Assembly: GCF_036662795.1 (NCBI RefSeq)
Contig: NZ_JBAFWZ010000043.1
Location: 1 to 15,072, forward strand
Reading direction: 5' to 3'
Length of the DNA stretch: 15,072 nucleotides
Source: Lysinibacillus_B sp036662795
Lineage (GTDB): Bacteria; Bacillota; Bacilli; Bacillales_A; Planococcaceae
The translations under genes and the position numbers were made by a program. Below, piece after piece: positions 7,017-14,050 of this stretch. The notes under the pieces were generated by a model. That model saw only the letters and a program-made list of their open reading frames with translations, was not told the origin of the DNA and searched no databases. The first letter of the stretch is position 1. The number at the start of each line of letters is the position of its first letter.

Positions 7017-7589
7017 TTATTTACAATGCAGCTCGATAAATTCCTTTAATAGCTGCTTGCCGTCCTCTGTCATAATCGACTCTGGGTGATATTGTACGCC
7101 CTCGATGGCATATTCCTTATGACGAATCCCCATAATTTCACCCTCATCCGTCCATGATGTAATTTCAAGACAATCCGGCAGAGACTCACGCTCAACGATT
7201 AAGGAATGATAACGGGTTGCTAAAAACGGGTTCGCATTTTTCCGATGCAACCCAATTCCCGAATGATGAACAGGTGACGTTTTGCCGTGCATTAAGCGTT
7301 CAGCACGAATGACATTGCCCCCAAATACCTGTGCAATCGATTGATGTCCTAAGCAAACACCGAGTATCGGAATTTTCCCTGCAAAATGCTCGATGATTGA
7401 TAAGCTTTCCCCCGCTTCGTTTGGGCTGCATGGACCCGGTGAGATGACAATCATCTTCGGCTGAAGGTCCTCTATCTCCGCCAGTGTCACCTCATCATTA
7501 CGCTTCACACATAGCGTTTCACCAAATTCCCCAAGGTATTGCACGAGATTATACGTAAATGAATCGTAGTTATCAATCATTAAAATCAT
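7017..7589 (-). CDS. pabA: Glutamine amidotransferase, PABA/anthranilate synthase component II
   Basis: Hydrolyses glutamine and hands ammonia to PabB. In B. subtilis the same subunit also serves anthranilate synthase (trpG). With the start at 7589 it has 190 residues and begins MILMIDNYDSFTYNLVQYLG, as family members do. AAGGAG lies 7 bases upstream, and the ATG overlaps the pabB stop as ATGA. An upstream in-frame ATG at 7625 would add 12 residues inside pabB and has no reason to be used. The class I catalytic triad is visible: C79 in GVCLGHQ, and H168 and E170 in QYHPES. SPGPCSPNEAG (50-60) is the oxyanion-region motif. No GAG/UAG repeat run (TRAP site) is present at its RBS, unlike B. subtilis. 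Confidence 0.96.
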   Translation of the reverse strand: MILMIDNYDSFTYNLVQYLGEFGETLCVKRNDEVTLAEIEDLQPKMIVISPGPCSPNEAGESLSIIEHFAGKIPILGVCLGHQSIAQVFGGNVIRAERLMHGKTSPVHHSGIGLHRKNANPFLATRYHSLIVERESLPDCLEITSWTDEGEIMGIRHKEYAIEGVQYHPESIMTEDGKQLLKEFIELHCK

Positions 7590-8995
7590 TGTGTTACTCC
7601 TTCCGCCATTGCCTTTGCCTGCCACATCGCTTTTGCTTTATTAAGTGACTCGATAAATTCATTTTCTGGAATCGAATCAATAACAATACCAGCACCCGCC
7701 TGGATATACGCCATACTGTCTTGAATAAATGCCGTTCGAATGACAATGTTTAATTCCATATCACCCGTGTAGCCAATCCAGCCAATCGAGCCTGTATATA
7801 AGCCGCGACGAACTGGCTCTAGCTCTTCAATAATTTCCATTGTACGAATTTTCGGTGCGCCCGTAATCGTACCACCTGGGAACATCGCGCGAATAATATC
7901 CGCATTTGTCTTTCCTGGTGCCACTTCCCCGCGCACATTCGACACGATGTGCATCACATGTGAGTAACGCTCAATGACCATAAACTCATCAACCTCGACT
8001 GTGCCATATGCTGATACTTTACCTAAATCATTTCGCTCTAAATCGACTAGCATCACATGCTCGGCACGCTCTTTTTCATGGTGAATGAGCTCATTCGCTA
8101 ACGCAAGATCCTCCTGCTCTGATTTCCCTCGTGGACGTGTACCCGCAATTGGCCGTGTAGAAAGCTCTGTGCCGTCCCGTTTGACAAGCAGTTCAGGTGA
8201 GCCACTGACAACGGCAAATTCAGGGCTTTCAATATACGCCATATACGGCGATGGATTAAACGAACGAACCGCCTCGTACATCGTCATTGGCGCCGCATTT
8301 AATTTTTTAGCCTGGCGTACCGATAAATTGACCTGGAACACATCCCCTTGCGCGATATACTCTTGAATTTTTCGTACTGCGTCTTCAAACGCTGACCCCG
8401 AAAATGAAATAAGCAGCTCATTTTGGTCAGGTTTTACTTCGATTGCCTGCTCCGCATGGAAAAGACGTTTTTCAATTCCGTCACGGGCAGCCTCTAACCA
8501 AGCCTCTTTCCACTCCTGTAAATCCACCTCAGAGCTAGCGAGCTTCATCAATGTAACCTGATTACTATGTACATCTAATACCGCCCAAGCATCGAATAAA
8601 TAAAAATAAATATCCGGAATGTGTAAATCATCTATTGTATCTATAGGAAGCACTTCAATTTTCCGTGCATAATCATACGTAATAAAGCCAATCGCGCCAC
8701 CTTGAAAAAACGGCAGATCCGATTGGCGATGGAAGCCATATTGGGCAACTAATTGCTCAACCAAATCTAACGGCTCTCCTTCACGAAATTCCTCACGACC
8801 GTCGTGCCACTGTATCGCCAAGCCATTGTCAGTTGCATACGCAGTTGCAAATGGGTTCCATGTCGCCATACATGCTTGACCTCCACGACCACTCTCTAAA
8901 AACACCCGCTTATTGTACTCATTTGTTTGTTCCTTAAAGCTAGAAAAAAATTCATCTTTCGTCATTGAAAATGAAACCGTTTGTAAAACACTCAC
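7586..8995 (-). CDS. pabB: Aminodeoxychorismate synthase component I
   Basis: Converts chorismate plus ammonia to 4-amino-4-deoxychorismate, the first step to PABA. It has 469 residues, a normal length. The N-terminal half (about 30-150) carries the anthranilate-synthase-like domain with VFLESGRGGQ and FFQGGAIGFITYDYAR. The chorismate-binding half shows GDVFQVNLS (217-225), PIAGTRPRG (282-290), HVMLVDLERNDLG (313-325) and PGGTITGAPK (373-382). The motif is PIAGT rather than the PIKGT of E. coli PabB; as I recall, B. subtilis PabB also has alanine here, so this does not argue for TrpE. Context with pabA, pabC and folP fixes it as PabB. The start is a GTG at 8995 with AAAGGAG 9 bases upstream. 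It is first in its operon. I see no convincing sigma-A promoter in 9000-9100. Confidence 0.94.
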   Translation of the reverse strand: MSVLQTVSFSMTKDEFFSSFKEQTNEYNKRVFLESGRGGQACMATWNPFATAYATDNGLAIQWHDGREEFREGEPLDLVEQLVAQYGFHRQSDLPFFQGGAIGFITYDYARKIEVLPIDTIDDLHIPDIYFYLFDAWAVLDVHSNQVTLMKLASSEVDLQEWKEAWLEAARDGIEKRLFHAEQAIEVKPDQNELLISFSGSAFEDAVRKIQEYIAQGDVFQVNLSVRQAKKLNAAPMTMYEAVRSFNPSPYMAYIESPEFAVVSGSPELLVKRDGTELSTRPIAGTRPRGKSEQEDLALANELIHHEKERAEHVMLVDLERNDLGKVSAYGTVEVDEFMVIERYSHVMHIVSNVRGEVAPGKTNADIIRAMFPGGTITGAPKIRTMEIIEELEPVRRGLYTGSIGWIGYTGDMELNIVIRTAFIQDSMAYIQAGAGIVIDSIPENEFIESLNKAKAMWQAKAMAEGVTQ

Positions 8996-9118
8996 ACTTG
9001 CTCGCTCCTTTTACATTTGCTCCTTTTTATTAAACTAGAAAAAGCGACAGAAAGCTATTTTTAGCGTGAATTATTAGGGAGTTAGGTTCTTCACTAAAAG
9101 TTAGTGGTGATTTCCGTT

Positions 9119-9222
9119 GCGCCAGCGCGCTTTCCTGGGGGCGTCCGATGAGCCGCTTCACTCACTGCGCTCGCTCCAGGGTCTCATCTGTGACGCTAAT
9201 CCCCAAGGAGTCACGCTGGCTC
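9119..9222. repeat. GC-rich intergenic palindromic repeat, copy A
   Basis: A GC-rich block in AT-rich DNA with nested inverted arms: GCCAGCG (9121-9127) with CGCTGGC (9214-9220), a GGGG/CCCC pair further in, and GATGAG with CTCATC (9183-9188). The layout (arms, gcgtccGATGAGcc, GGGTCTCATCtgtgacgctaat) resembles high-copy Bacillaceae intergenic palindromes as I remember them. It is non-coding; the 62-codon plus-strand frame at 9148-9336 is an accident of composition. Confidence 0.65.
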
Positions 9223-9235
9223 CACTTCAATCAAC

Positions 9236-9275
9236 AAAGGGACCGTCTGAAAAGACATTTTAAGACGGTCCCTTT
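9236..9275. repeat. Perfect 13-bp hairpin, 14-base loop
   Basis: AAAGGGACCGTCT (9236-9248) pairs perfectly with AGACGGTCCCTTT (9263-9275). The stem is followed by only three T on either strand, so it is a poor intrinsic terminator by the usual rule. It begins 15 bases after palindromic copy A and may be part of the same composite element. Confidence 0.7.
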
Positions 9276-9452
9276 GCGACGAGGATGGTGGCATGATGAT
9301 GCGATTACCGCAGGAGCAATATTTCTTAATGGATAATTAATGAGGATCAACATTTAGCATAATGTTTTATCTAGAAATATTTCCAGCACACGTAACGTAA
9401 AGTGGCGAGTGTAGCTGACGGCTGTGCCTTTCGCTACAGAGCAATGTTTTTC

Positions 9453-9575
9453 TGCACCGGAAGTGAAGCGGCAGGTGCAAAGCTTCCAGCGGGAGAAGCA
9501 TGAGCTGAAGCACCCGGACTGAGCGTAGCGAGGGAGAAGGCTGAAGCCATGCCCGCGGAAAGCGTCCGCTCGGAG
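9453..9575. repeat. GC-rich intergenic palindromic repeat, copy B (opposite orientation)
   Basis: Read on the minus strand this block has the layout GCGGGCATGgCTTCAGCC ... GGGTGCTTCAGCtCATGC ... CTCCCGC, with extra TGCACC/GGTGCA arms at 9453-9458 and 9474-9479. It has the same architecture as copy A but a different sequence and faces the other way. The 63-codon minus-strand frame 9434-9625 is a by-product and has neither RBS nor family likeness. Confidence 0.6.
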
Positions 9576-9625
9576 TGTAGTGTGCGGTGCATATATAGCA
9601 ACTGCGACTTATGATAATGAACCAT

Positions 9626-9866
9626 TTTTCAACAATCTATCCATAAAATCATTCAGCAAAATTGCGTATGGAAATAGATAATCGGTCTATACTATTAGAG
9701 ATTTCACTTCAAATCCAATGACTAGGAGGGTTAACCCGATGAGCGGGATTGATCAATAACTCTGAAGAAAAACTGAATACAGCTACAGCATTGTCTTCTT
9801 AAAATTAAGATCCAATGCGGAAAGCGAGGCAGTGTGTCATGGAACCCAAAAAGTAAGTGACAATCA
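9626..9866. other. Intergenic region, possible decayed gene start
   Basis: The only signal is AGGAGG at 9724-9729 followed 9 bases later by ATG (9739) and a six-codon plus-strand ORF (MSGIDQ, stop 9757-9759). The DNA downstream is closed in all plus-strand frames within short distance. It may be the start of a lost gene. Confidence 0.3.
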
Positions 9867-9900
9867 AACCCGGAAAAATTATTTCCGGGTTCTTTATTTT
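9867..9900. terminator. Bidirectional intrinsic terminator
   Basis: A perfect 10-bp stem AACCCGGAAA (9867-9876) with TTTCCGGGTT (9882-9891) and a 5-base loop. On the plus strand it is followed by CTTTATTTT. On the minus strand it begins 2 bases past the stop of the nucleotidyltransferase gene and is followed by a short U-rich tail, so it most likely ends that gene. Confidence 0.75.
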
Positions 9901-10460
9901 GGCATATGATGCACTTTTAATTTACTCCATGTCGATTTCCAATTCTTTTTTGTTATTCTCTCTTCGTAAATTCCGATACGTTCTTTAGTCTTTGTGAAAA
10001 AAGGTGTTGGCTTCACTACTAAATTAACGGCATCACGTATTCCGTAAGGGGCGGTTAATATGATATGGTCATTTTCATCTAATTTGACCCCTAAAGCCGT
10101 TGCTGTTTCAGGAAACTTAGATATAGCATCAATAGAGGATTTATATGGAGGCATACTGTTTCTTATGTGCATTCTTGCTTGATTTTTTACCGACCAAGGA
10201 ACGGTTGGTTGAAGGGATTTCAGCTTTTCTTCCAATTTCTTTTCCTCAATTTCATCCATCGTCACATCAAAAAAAATGACATCAATATCCGGAATTGGCG
10301 TCCGTTCTTGAAAGTTATGAAGTGTATCCCAAATTTTAGAACGAATAAAACCAGCACAAATCCACCAATCCGGTAAATTCAATGATTTTGCTGATTGCAA
10401 TATTTTCATCATCCACAAATCTTCATTTATAAGTGATATTAATTTTTCTTCATCGATCAT
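9894..10460 (-). CDS. Nucleotidyltransferase family protein (NTP_transf_6 / COG3575 type)
   Basis: A 188-residue cytoplasmic protein. PDWWICAGFIRSKIWD (30-45) followed by PIPDIDVIFFD (55-65) is the pattern of the minimal nucleotidyltransferase fold in this family, the DxD pair being the likely metal ligands. PWSVKNQARMH (88-98), a SIDAISKFPETATALGV segment and IRDAVNLVVKPTP (141-153) are the later conserved parts. The substrate of the family is not known to me, so no reaction is assigned. The ATG at 10460 has AAGGGGGAG 5 bases upstream. It is a single gene between the cysK terminator and its own terminator, on the same strand as the housekeeping block, and lies in the stretch that parts cysK from pabB, so it is probably a later arrival. 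Confidence 0.85.
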   Translation of the reverse strand: MIDEEKLISLINEDLWMMKILQSAKSLNLPDWWICAGFIRSKIWDTLHNFQERTPIPDIDVIFFDVTMDEIEEKKLEEKLKSLQPTVPWSVKNQARMHIRNSMPPYKSSIDAISKFPETATALGVKLDENDHIILTAPYGIRDAVNLVVKPTPFFTKTKERIGIYEERITKKNWKSTWSKLKVHHMPK

Positions 10461-10529
10461 CTATACTCCCCCTTCAAATTGGTATAGGAACGCTTTGCTT
10501 TCACGTATACCGTACCTTAATACGTTCAA

Positions 10530-10552
10530 GATAAAGAGGGGTAATCCTCTAT
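10530..10552 (-). other. Small hairpin between cysK and the nucleotidyltransferase gene
   Basis: AGAGG/CCTCT forms a 5-bp stem with a 6-base loop, followed on the minus strand by TTTATC. It could be a weak second terminator behind the cysK one, or leader structure of the next gene. No convincing promoter for the nucleotidyltransferase gene is seen in 10461-10575. Confidence 0.3.
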
Positions 10553-10575
10553 TTTCAGCAAACTTTATAGGCAGT

Positions 10576-10601
10576 AAAAAACCACAATCCGTAGACTGTG
10601 G
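10576..10601 (-). terminator. cysK intrinsic terminator with UACG tetraloop
   Basis: On the minus strand CCACAGUC-UACG-GAUUGUGG folds into an 8-bp stem (one G-U pair) closed by C(UACG)G, an extra-stable tetraloop, followed by six U. It begins 14 bases past the cysK stop. It makes cysK a separate transcription unit. Confidence 0.9.
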
Positions 10602-10615
10602 CCATAAACATAGTA

Positions 10616-11545
10616 TTAATCTTCAAATTGATATAGAGGTGTAGATAGGTAACGCTCACCGTTTGATGGAACAACGGCTAATACGTTCGCACCTTTACCT
10701 AAACGTTTTGCTGTTTCGATCGCTGCGTGAATTGCTGCACCTGATGAAATACCCGCTAGGATCCCTTCTTCACGCGCTACTTTACGTGCTGTTTCAAATG
10801 CTATCTCATTTTCAACAGGGAACACAGATGTGTATACCTCTGTATTTAATACGTCTGGTACGAAGCCTGCGCCAATCCCTTGAATTTTGTGTGGCCCCGG
10901 GTTTCCACCAGATAATACTGGCGAATCTTTTGGCTCTACAGCAATAATTTCGATTTCTGGGTACTTCCCTTTTAATACTTCCCCAGCACCTGTAATTGTA
11001 CCACCTGTACCGATACCCGCAACAAATGCATCTAATTGCAAGCCTTCAAATGCTTCCACGATTTCCGGGCCTGTTGTTAAACGGTGAATTTCAGCATTTG
11101 CTTCATTTTTGAATTGTTGTGGTAAAAAGTAACCGTGCTCTTGTGCTAATTCTTCTGATTTAGCAATAGCACCCTTCATGCCTTCCGGACCCGGTGTTAA
11201 TACGAGCTGTGCACCATATGCACGTAATAAATTACGACGCTCTAATGACATTGTTTCAGGCATTACTAAAATCGCCTTATAGCCTTTTGCTGCAGCGATC
11301 ATCGCAAGACCGATCCCTGTGTTTCCGCTTGTCGGCTCGATAATTGTTCCCCCTGGCTGTAACGTGCCATCTTTCTCAGCTGCTTCGATCATTGCTAGAG
11401 CTAGACGATCCTTTACTGAGCTTCCTGGGTTGAAATACTCTAATTTCACATATACCGTACCTTCATTTTCACCTGTTGCATTGTTTAATTTTACGATTGG
11501 CGTGCGGCCCACTAAATCCGCCACAGAATTTGCTAATTTACTCAT
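10616..11545 (-). CDS. cysK: Cysteine synthase A (O-acetylserine sulfhydrylase)
   Basis: A PLP enzyme that makes cysteine from O-acetyl-L-serine and sulfide. With the start at 11545 it has 309 residues and begins MSKLANSVADLVGRTPIVKL, as in relatives. GAGAGG lies 9 bases upstream of this ATG, while the in-frame ATG at 11554 directly abuts the RBS. PGSSVKDRLA carries the PLP lysine (K45), EPTSGNTG (about 70-77) is the substrate loop, GIGTGGT (about 177-183) binds the PLP phosphate, and GISSGA (about 265-270) holds the serine near the pyridine nitrogen. ERYLST near the end is typical of CysK. In B. subtilis CysK also partners the repressor CymR. It has its own promoter and terminator. Confidence 0.96.
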   Translation of the reverse strand: MSKLANSVADLVGRTPIVKLNNATGENEGTVYVKLEYFNPGSSVKDRLALAMIEAAEKDGTLQPGGTIIEPTSGNTGIGLAMIAAAKGYKAILVMPETMSLERRNLLRAYGAQLVLTPGPEGMKGAIAKSEELAQEHGYFLPQQFKNEANAEIHRLTTGPEIVEAFEGLQLDAFVAGIGTGGTITGAGEVLKGKYPEIEIIAVEPKDSPVLSGGNPGPHKIQGIGAGFVPDVLNTEVYTSVFPVENEIAFETARKVAREEGILAGISSGAAIHAAIETAKRLGKGANVLAVVPSNGERYLSTPLYQFED

Positions 11546-11591
11546 GTCTGTCATCCTCTCTTAATCCCTACTAACTTTATAGGTTTTCCGT

Positions 11592-11630
11592 TAAATGTAT
11601 CTTACCAATTTTTTATATACGTTGTCAACG
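11592..11630 (-). promoter_or_regulatory. cysK promoter with overlapping palindrome
   Basis: On the minus strand -35 TTGACA (11628-11623) is followed after 18 bases by TAAGAT (11604-11599), which is preceded by TGG (extended -10). The -35 lies in an 11-base perfect palindrome CGTTGTCAACG (11620-11630) that could be a repressor site. The expected leader is about 47 bases. No S-box or T-box leader fits in this space. Confidence 0.75.
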
Positions 11631-11639
11631 CATGAATCC

Positions 11640-11796
11640 AAATTTTTATCATGAATTTTCTGAACACTTATCTCGAGGTCAATACTGTAGAAATTCAGCG
11701 ATTGTAAGCGGGGTTCTCCCTCCACACAATTAGCAAATCATAAAACCAAATACCCATAATTATAAAAATAAATATTAAATATACTTTATAAATTAT
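11640..11796. other. AT-rich intergenic region at the strand switch
   Basis: Lies between the divergent cysK promoter and the broken RHS frame. No RBS or promoter reading toward the RHS gene is evident; 11740-11880 is extremely A/T-rich. It most likely marks the deletion border that removed the 5' part of the RHS gene. Confidence 0.4.
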
Positions 11797-13800
11797 GTGA
11801 TATTAGAATTATTTCATAAATTCATATTAAAATATATAATTAAAAACGCTTTCAATATATTAACAGAGAGTATTAACCGGTATGCTACCGAGACAGATGC
11901 AGCAGGAAATGTTACGACGAATACGTATGATCGAGGTAATCTAACGTCTACCAAGACGCCAAAGGGAGAATTAACATCCTATCAGTATGATACACGTGGC
12001 GACTTAATTACCATTACGTATCCTTCGGGTAGTACCGATGCATTTGATACTAATTATTCGAATAATCAAAAGCGAACAGTACATACAGACGCTTCGCTAG
12101 GAATTACAACGGAAACCATTACTGATTTCAATGGCAATATCCTGTCCTTTAAAGATGGAAAAGAACAAGTAACATCGTATCACTACAATTTTAAAAATGA
12201 ATTAGATTCAGTAACGGACGCCAATGGTAAAGTGACAAACTATACTTACGATGGCAATGGGAACTTAAAGACAGCGACAAACCCCAATGGAAAACAGATG
12301 TCGTTAGACTATAATGCACAAAATGCAGTCTCTCAGGAAACAAATGCACTAGGTCACTCGACTGCCTATCATTATAATGCTGACGGTGAACTAACAGAGG
12401 TAGTAAAAGCAAATGGGGCTAAAATTGGGTACGACAATAATGAGGAAACACAAACGTCTGTAGTTAAAATTAACAATACCCATCAGTTTACAACAAGGAA
12501 AGATAGCCTAATCACAACAGTGACCAATCATACTTTAAACGATCAAAAGGTCACATATACCGAGTCAGAAAACGGCTTGTTACAACGAGTTGACTTTAGC
12601 GCACCTAAAAACAATGCCATTACGTACACGTATAAAAATGAAGAAGCTCTAGAATCAATTCAGTACGGTTCAAATACAATTACCTATACACCCGATAAGA
12701 ATGGCCAAACAGAGAGTGTATCTCTAAACGGTAAAACAATCGCAAGCTTTATACTGAATGCCAATGGTTTACGCACAGACATTACACTCGGAAACCATGC
12801 TTCGATAACGAATAGGTATATCGGAAATGATACACTGCTAAAAACGCAAATCTTTAACACAAACAGCACCACACCATGGGATACACATACGTATGACTAT
12901 GACGCGAATAAGCAGATCGAGAAAGTTACAAGCAATGCGGGAACGGTCACGTTTACGTACGATGCTTTAAATCAACTAAAACAAGAACAGTATAGCAACG
13001 GCTTAACGATCTCGTACACTTATGACGATGTAGGCAATCGTAAGTCGAAAACCATCACGGAAAATGGTGTGACGACTACAACCGATTATGGCTATAACGA
13101 TGCCAACCAACTGAAGTCAATTGGTACGCAAAGCATTGCTGTCGATGTGAGCGGTAATGTCACAAATGACGGGCGTTATGAATATGTCTGGAATGCCTTT
13201 GACCAATTAACCGAAGTAAAATCACTTACAGGCTCGAACATCGCTACCTACAAATACGATGAAAACGGTCGACGTGTATATAGTAACGATTCAAACGGTG
13301 AAACGTTCTATCGCTACAACGGCTCTACTAATCAAGTACTATTCGAAGAAAATGCGAGTGGCGCTATTGTAAAAGCGTACACGTATGACGATAACGGCTA
13401 TCCGCTCACAATGACCTTCGAAGGCGAAACGTATTATTACCTAACAAACTATCGTGGTGATGTACTAGCCCTAACAAATACTAATGGTGCAGTTGTTGCC
13501 GAATACACATACGACTCATGGGGCAATATTTTATCGCAAAGTGGAACGATGGCGTCAATTAACCCCTACCGTTACGCTGGCTACCGCTATGACGAAGATA
13601 CAAAGCTGTATTACGTAATGGCACGTTACTATAACCCGGATACAGGCGGATTCCTATCCCTTTACCCTGTTCGTGGGGATACAAAGAACCCAATCACGAT
13701 GAATGGGTATAATTATGCGAATAATAATCCAGTGATAAATGTGGATCCGGACGGGGAATGGGCAATTACTTATTTATGGAGCAATATAAGTGTCAAATGA
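11797..13800 (+). CDS. RHS/YD-repeat protein, 5'-truncated, with RHS core domain
   Basis: A 667-codon frame. From about residue 30 it is a run of YD repeats (for example YDRGNLT 44-50, YDTRGDL 64-70, YDGNGNL 151-157, YNADGEL 193-199) leading to the RHS-associated core YRYDEDTKLYYVMARYYNPD (596-615), with ANNNPVINVDPDGEW near the end. Full RHS/WapA proteins are much longer, with a signal peptide, N-terminal domains and a variable C-terminal toxin. All of these are missing: only 13 residues follow DPDGE. Residues 1-29 are A/T-biased with no YD character, and the GTG start has no RBS, so it is probably a relic that is not translated as shown. The conserved aspartate of the first pretoxin motif is Y623 here. 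The surface or contact-toxin role is inferred from the family; this copy is likely inactive. Confidence 0.8.
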   Translation: MILELFHKFILKYIIKNAFNILTESINRYATETDAAGNVTTNTYDRGNLTSTKTPKGELTSYQYDTRGDLITITYPSGSTDAFDTNYSNNQKRTVHTDASLGITTETITDFNGNILSFKDGKEQVTSYHYNFKNELDSVTDANGKVTNYTYDGNGNLKTATNPNGKQMSLDYNAQNAVSQETNALGHSTAYHYNADGELTEVVKANGAKIGYDNNEETQTSVVKINNTHQFTTRKDSLITTVTNHTLNDQKVTYTESENGLLQRVDFSAPKNNAITYTYKNEEALESIQYGSNTITYTPDKNGQTESVSLNGKTIASFILNANGLRTDITLGNHASITNRYIGNDTLLKTQIFNTNSTTPWDTHTYDYDANKQIEKVTSNAGTVTFTYDALNQLKQEQYSNGLTISYTYDDVGNRKSKTITENGVTTTTDYGYNDANQLKSIGTQSIAVDVSGNVTNDGRYEYVWNAFDQLTEVKSLTGSNIATYKYDENGRRVYSNDSNGETFYRYNGSTNQVLFEENASGAIVKAYTYDDNGYPLTMTFEGETYYYLTNYRGDVLALTNTNGAVVAEYTYDSWGNILSQSGTMASINPYRYAGYRYDEDTKLYYVMARYYNPDTGGFLSLYPVRGDTKNPITMNGYNYANNNPVINVDPDGEWAITYLWSNISVK

Positions 13801-13963
13801 TCACCCTTTAGAAGAAGAGAATTTTGAAAGTTTCAATCCATATTTTTCAGATATAGCGAAAATAGGAATGAATGTTAATGTGCATGGAGTATCTTTTGTT
13901 GGTAATTCAGAAGGATATCTTGCACTTTCTAGATTTTTTAAATATCTTGCCAAAATGAGTTAA
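13790..13963 (+). CDS. Small ORF, possible immunity protein or its C-terminal remnant
   Basis: 57 residues from a GTG at 13790, beginning MSNDHPLEEENFESFNP, with GGAG (13778-13781) 8 bases upstream and an 11-base overlap with the end of the RHS frame. The C-terminal half, NVHGVSFVGNSEGYLALSRF followed by a short helix, shows the pattern 'beta-strand, GN-x-EG, amphipathic helix' that I associate with some polymorphic-toxin immunity families (Imm32-like). That link is inference. It may be a whole small gene or the tail of a longer immunity gene fused here by the deletion that removed the toxin. It is the position where an immunity gene is expected. Confidence 0.45.
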   Translation: MSNDHPLEEENFESFNPYFSDIAKIGMNVNVHGVSFVGNSEGYLALSRFFKYLAKMS

Positions 13964-14008
13964 TGGCAAGATTCCACAACCTAAATACACGTTTATTTCC
14001 GATAATAC

Positions 14009-14050
14009 AATCCATCAGATTCTTAACGAGGCTGGTGGATTTTTTTATTT
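14009..14050 (+). terminator. Intrinsic terminator after the RHS/immunity relic
   Basis: AATCCATCA (14009-14017) pairs with TGGTGGATT (14033-14041), including one G-U pair, over a 15-base loop, followed by a long T-rich run. A small CTTGCCA/TGGCAAG stem lies just upstream at 13946-13970. Confidence 0.6.

Noticed and set aside
7586..8995. TrpE instead of PabB, because of the PIAGT motif
   Set aside because: Gene neighbours are pabA, pabC and folP, and Bacillus PabB also carries alanine at this site as far as I recall.
8997..9060. sigma-A promoter for the pab-fol operon
   Set aside because: TTTAATAA-like -10 candidates exist but no acceptable -35 at 16-18 bases; I could not support a call.
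9434..9625. 63-codon Ala/Ser-rich minus-strand ORF
   Set aside because: It is a translation of palindromic repeat copy B, without RBS.
12191..12412. 73-codon minus-strand ORF inside the RHS frame
   Set aside because: Shadow of the repeat-rich RHS coding sequence.
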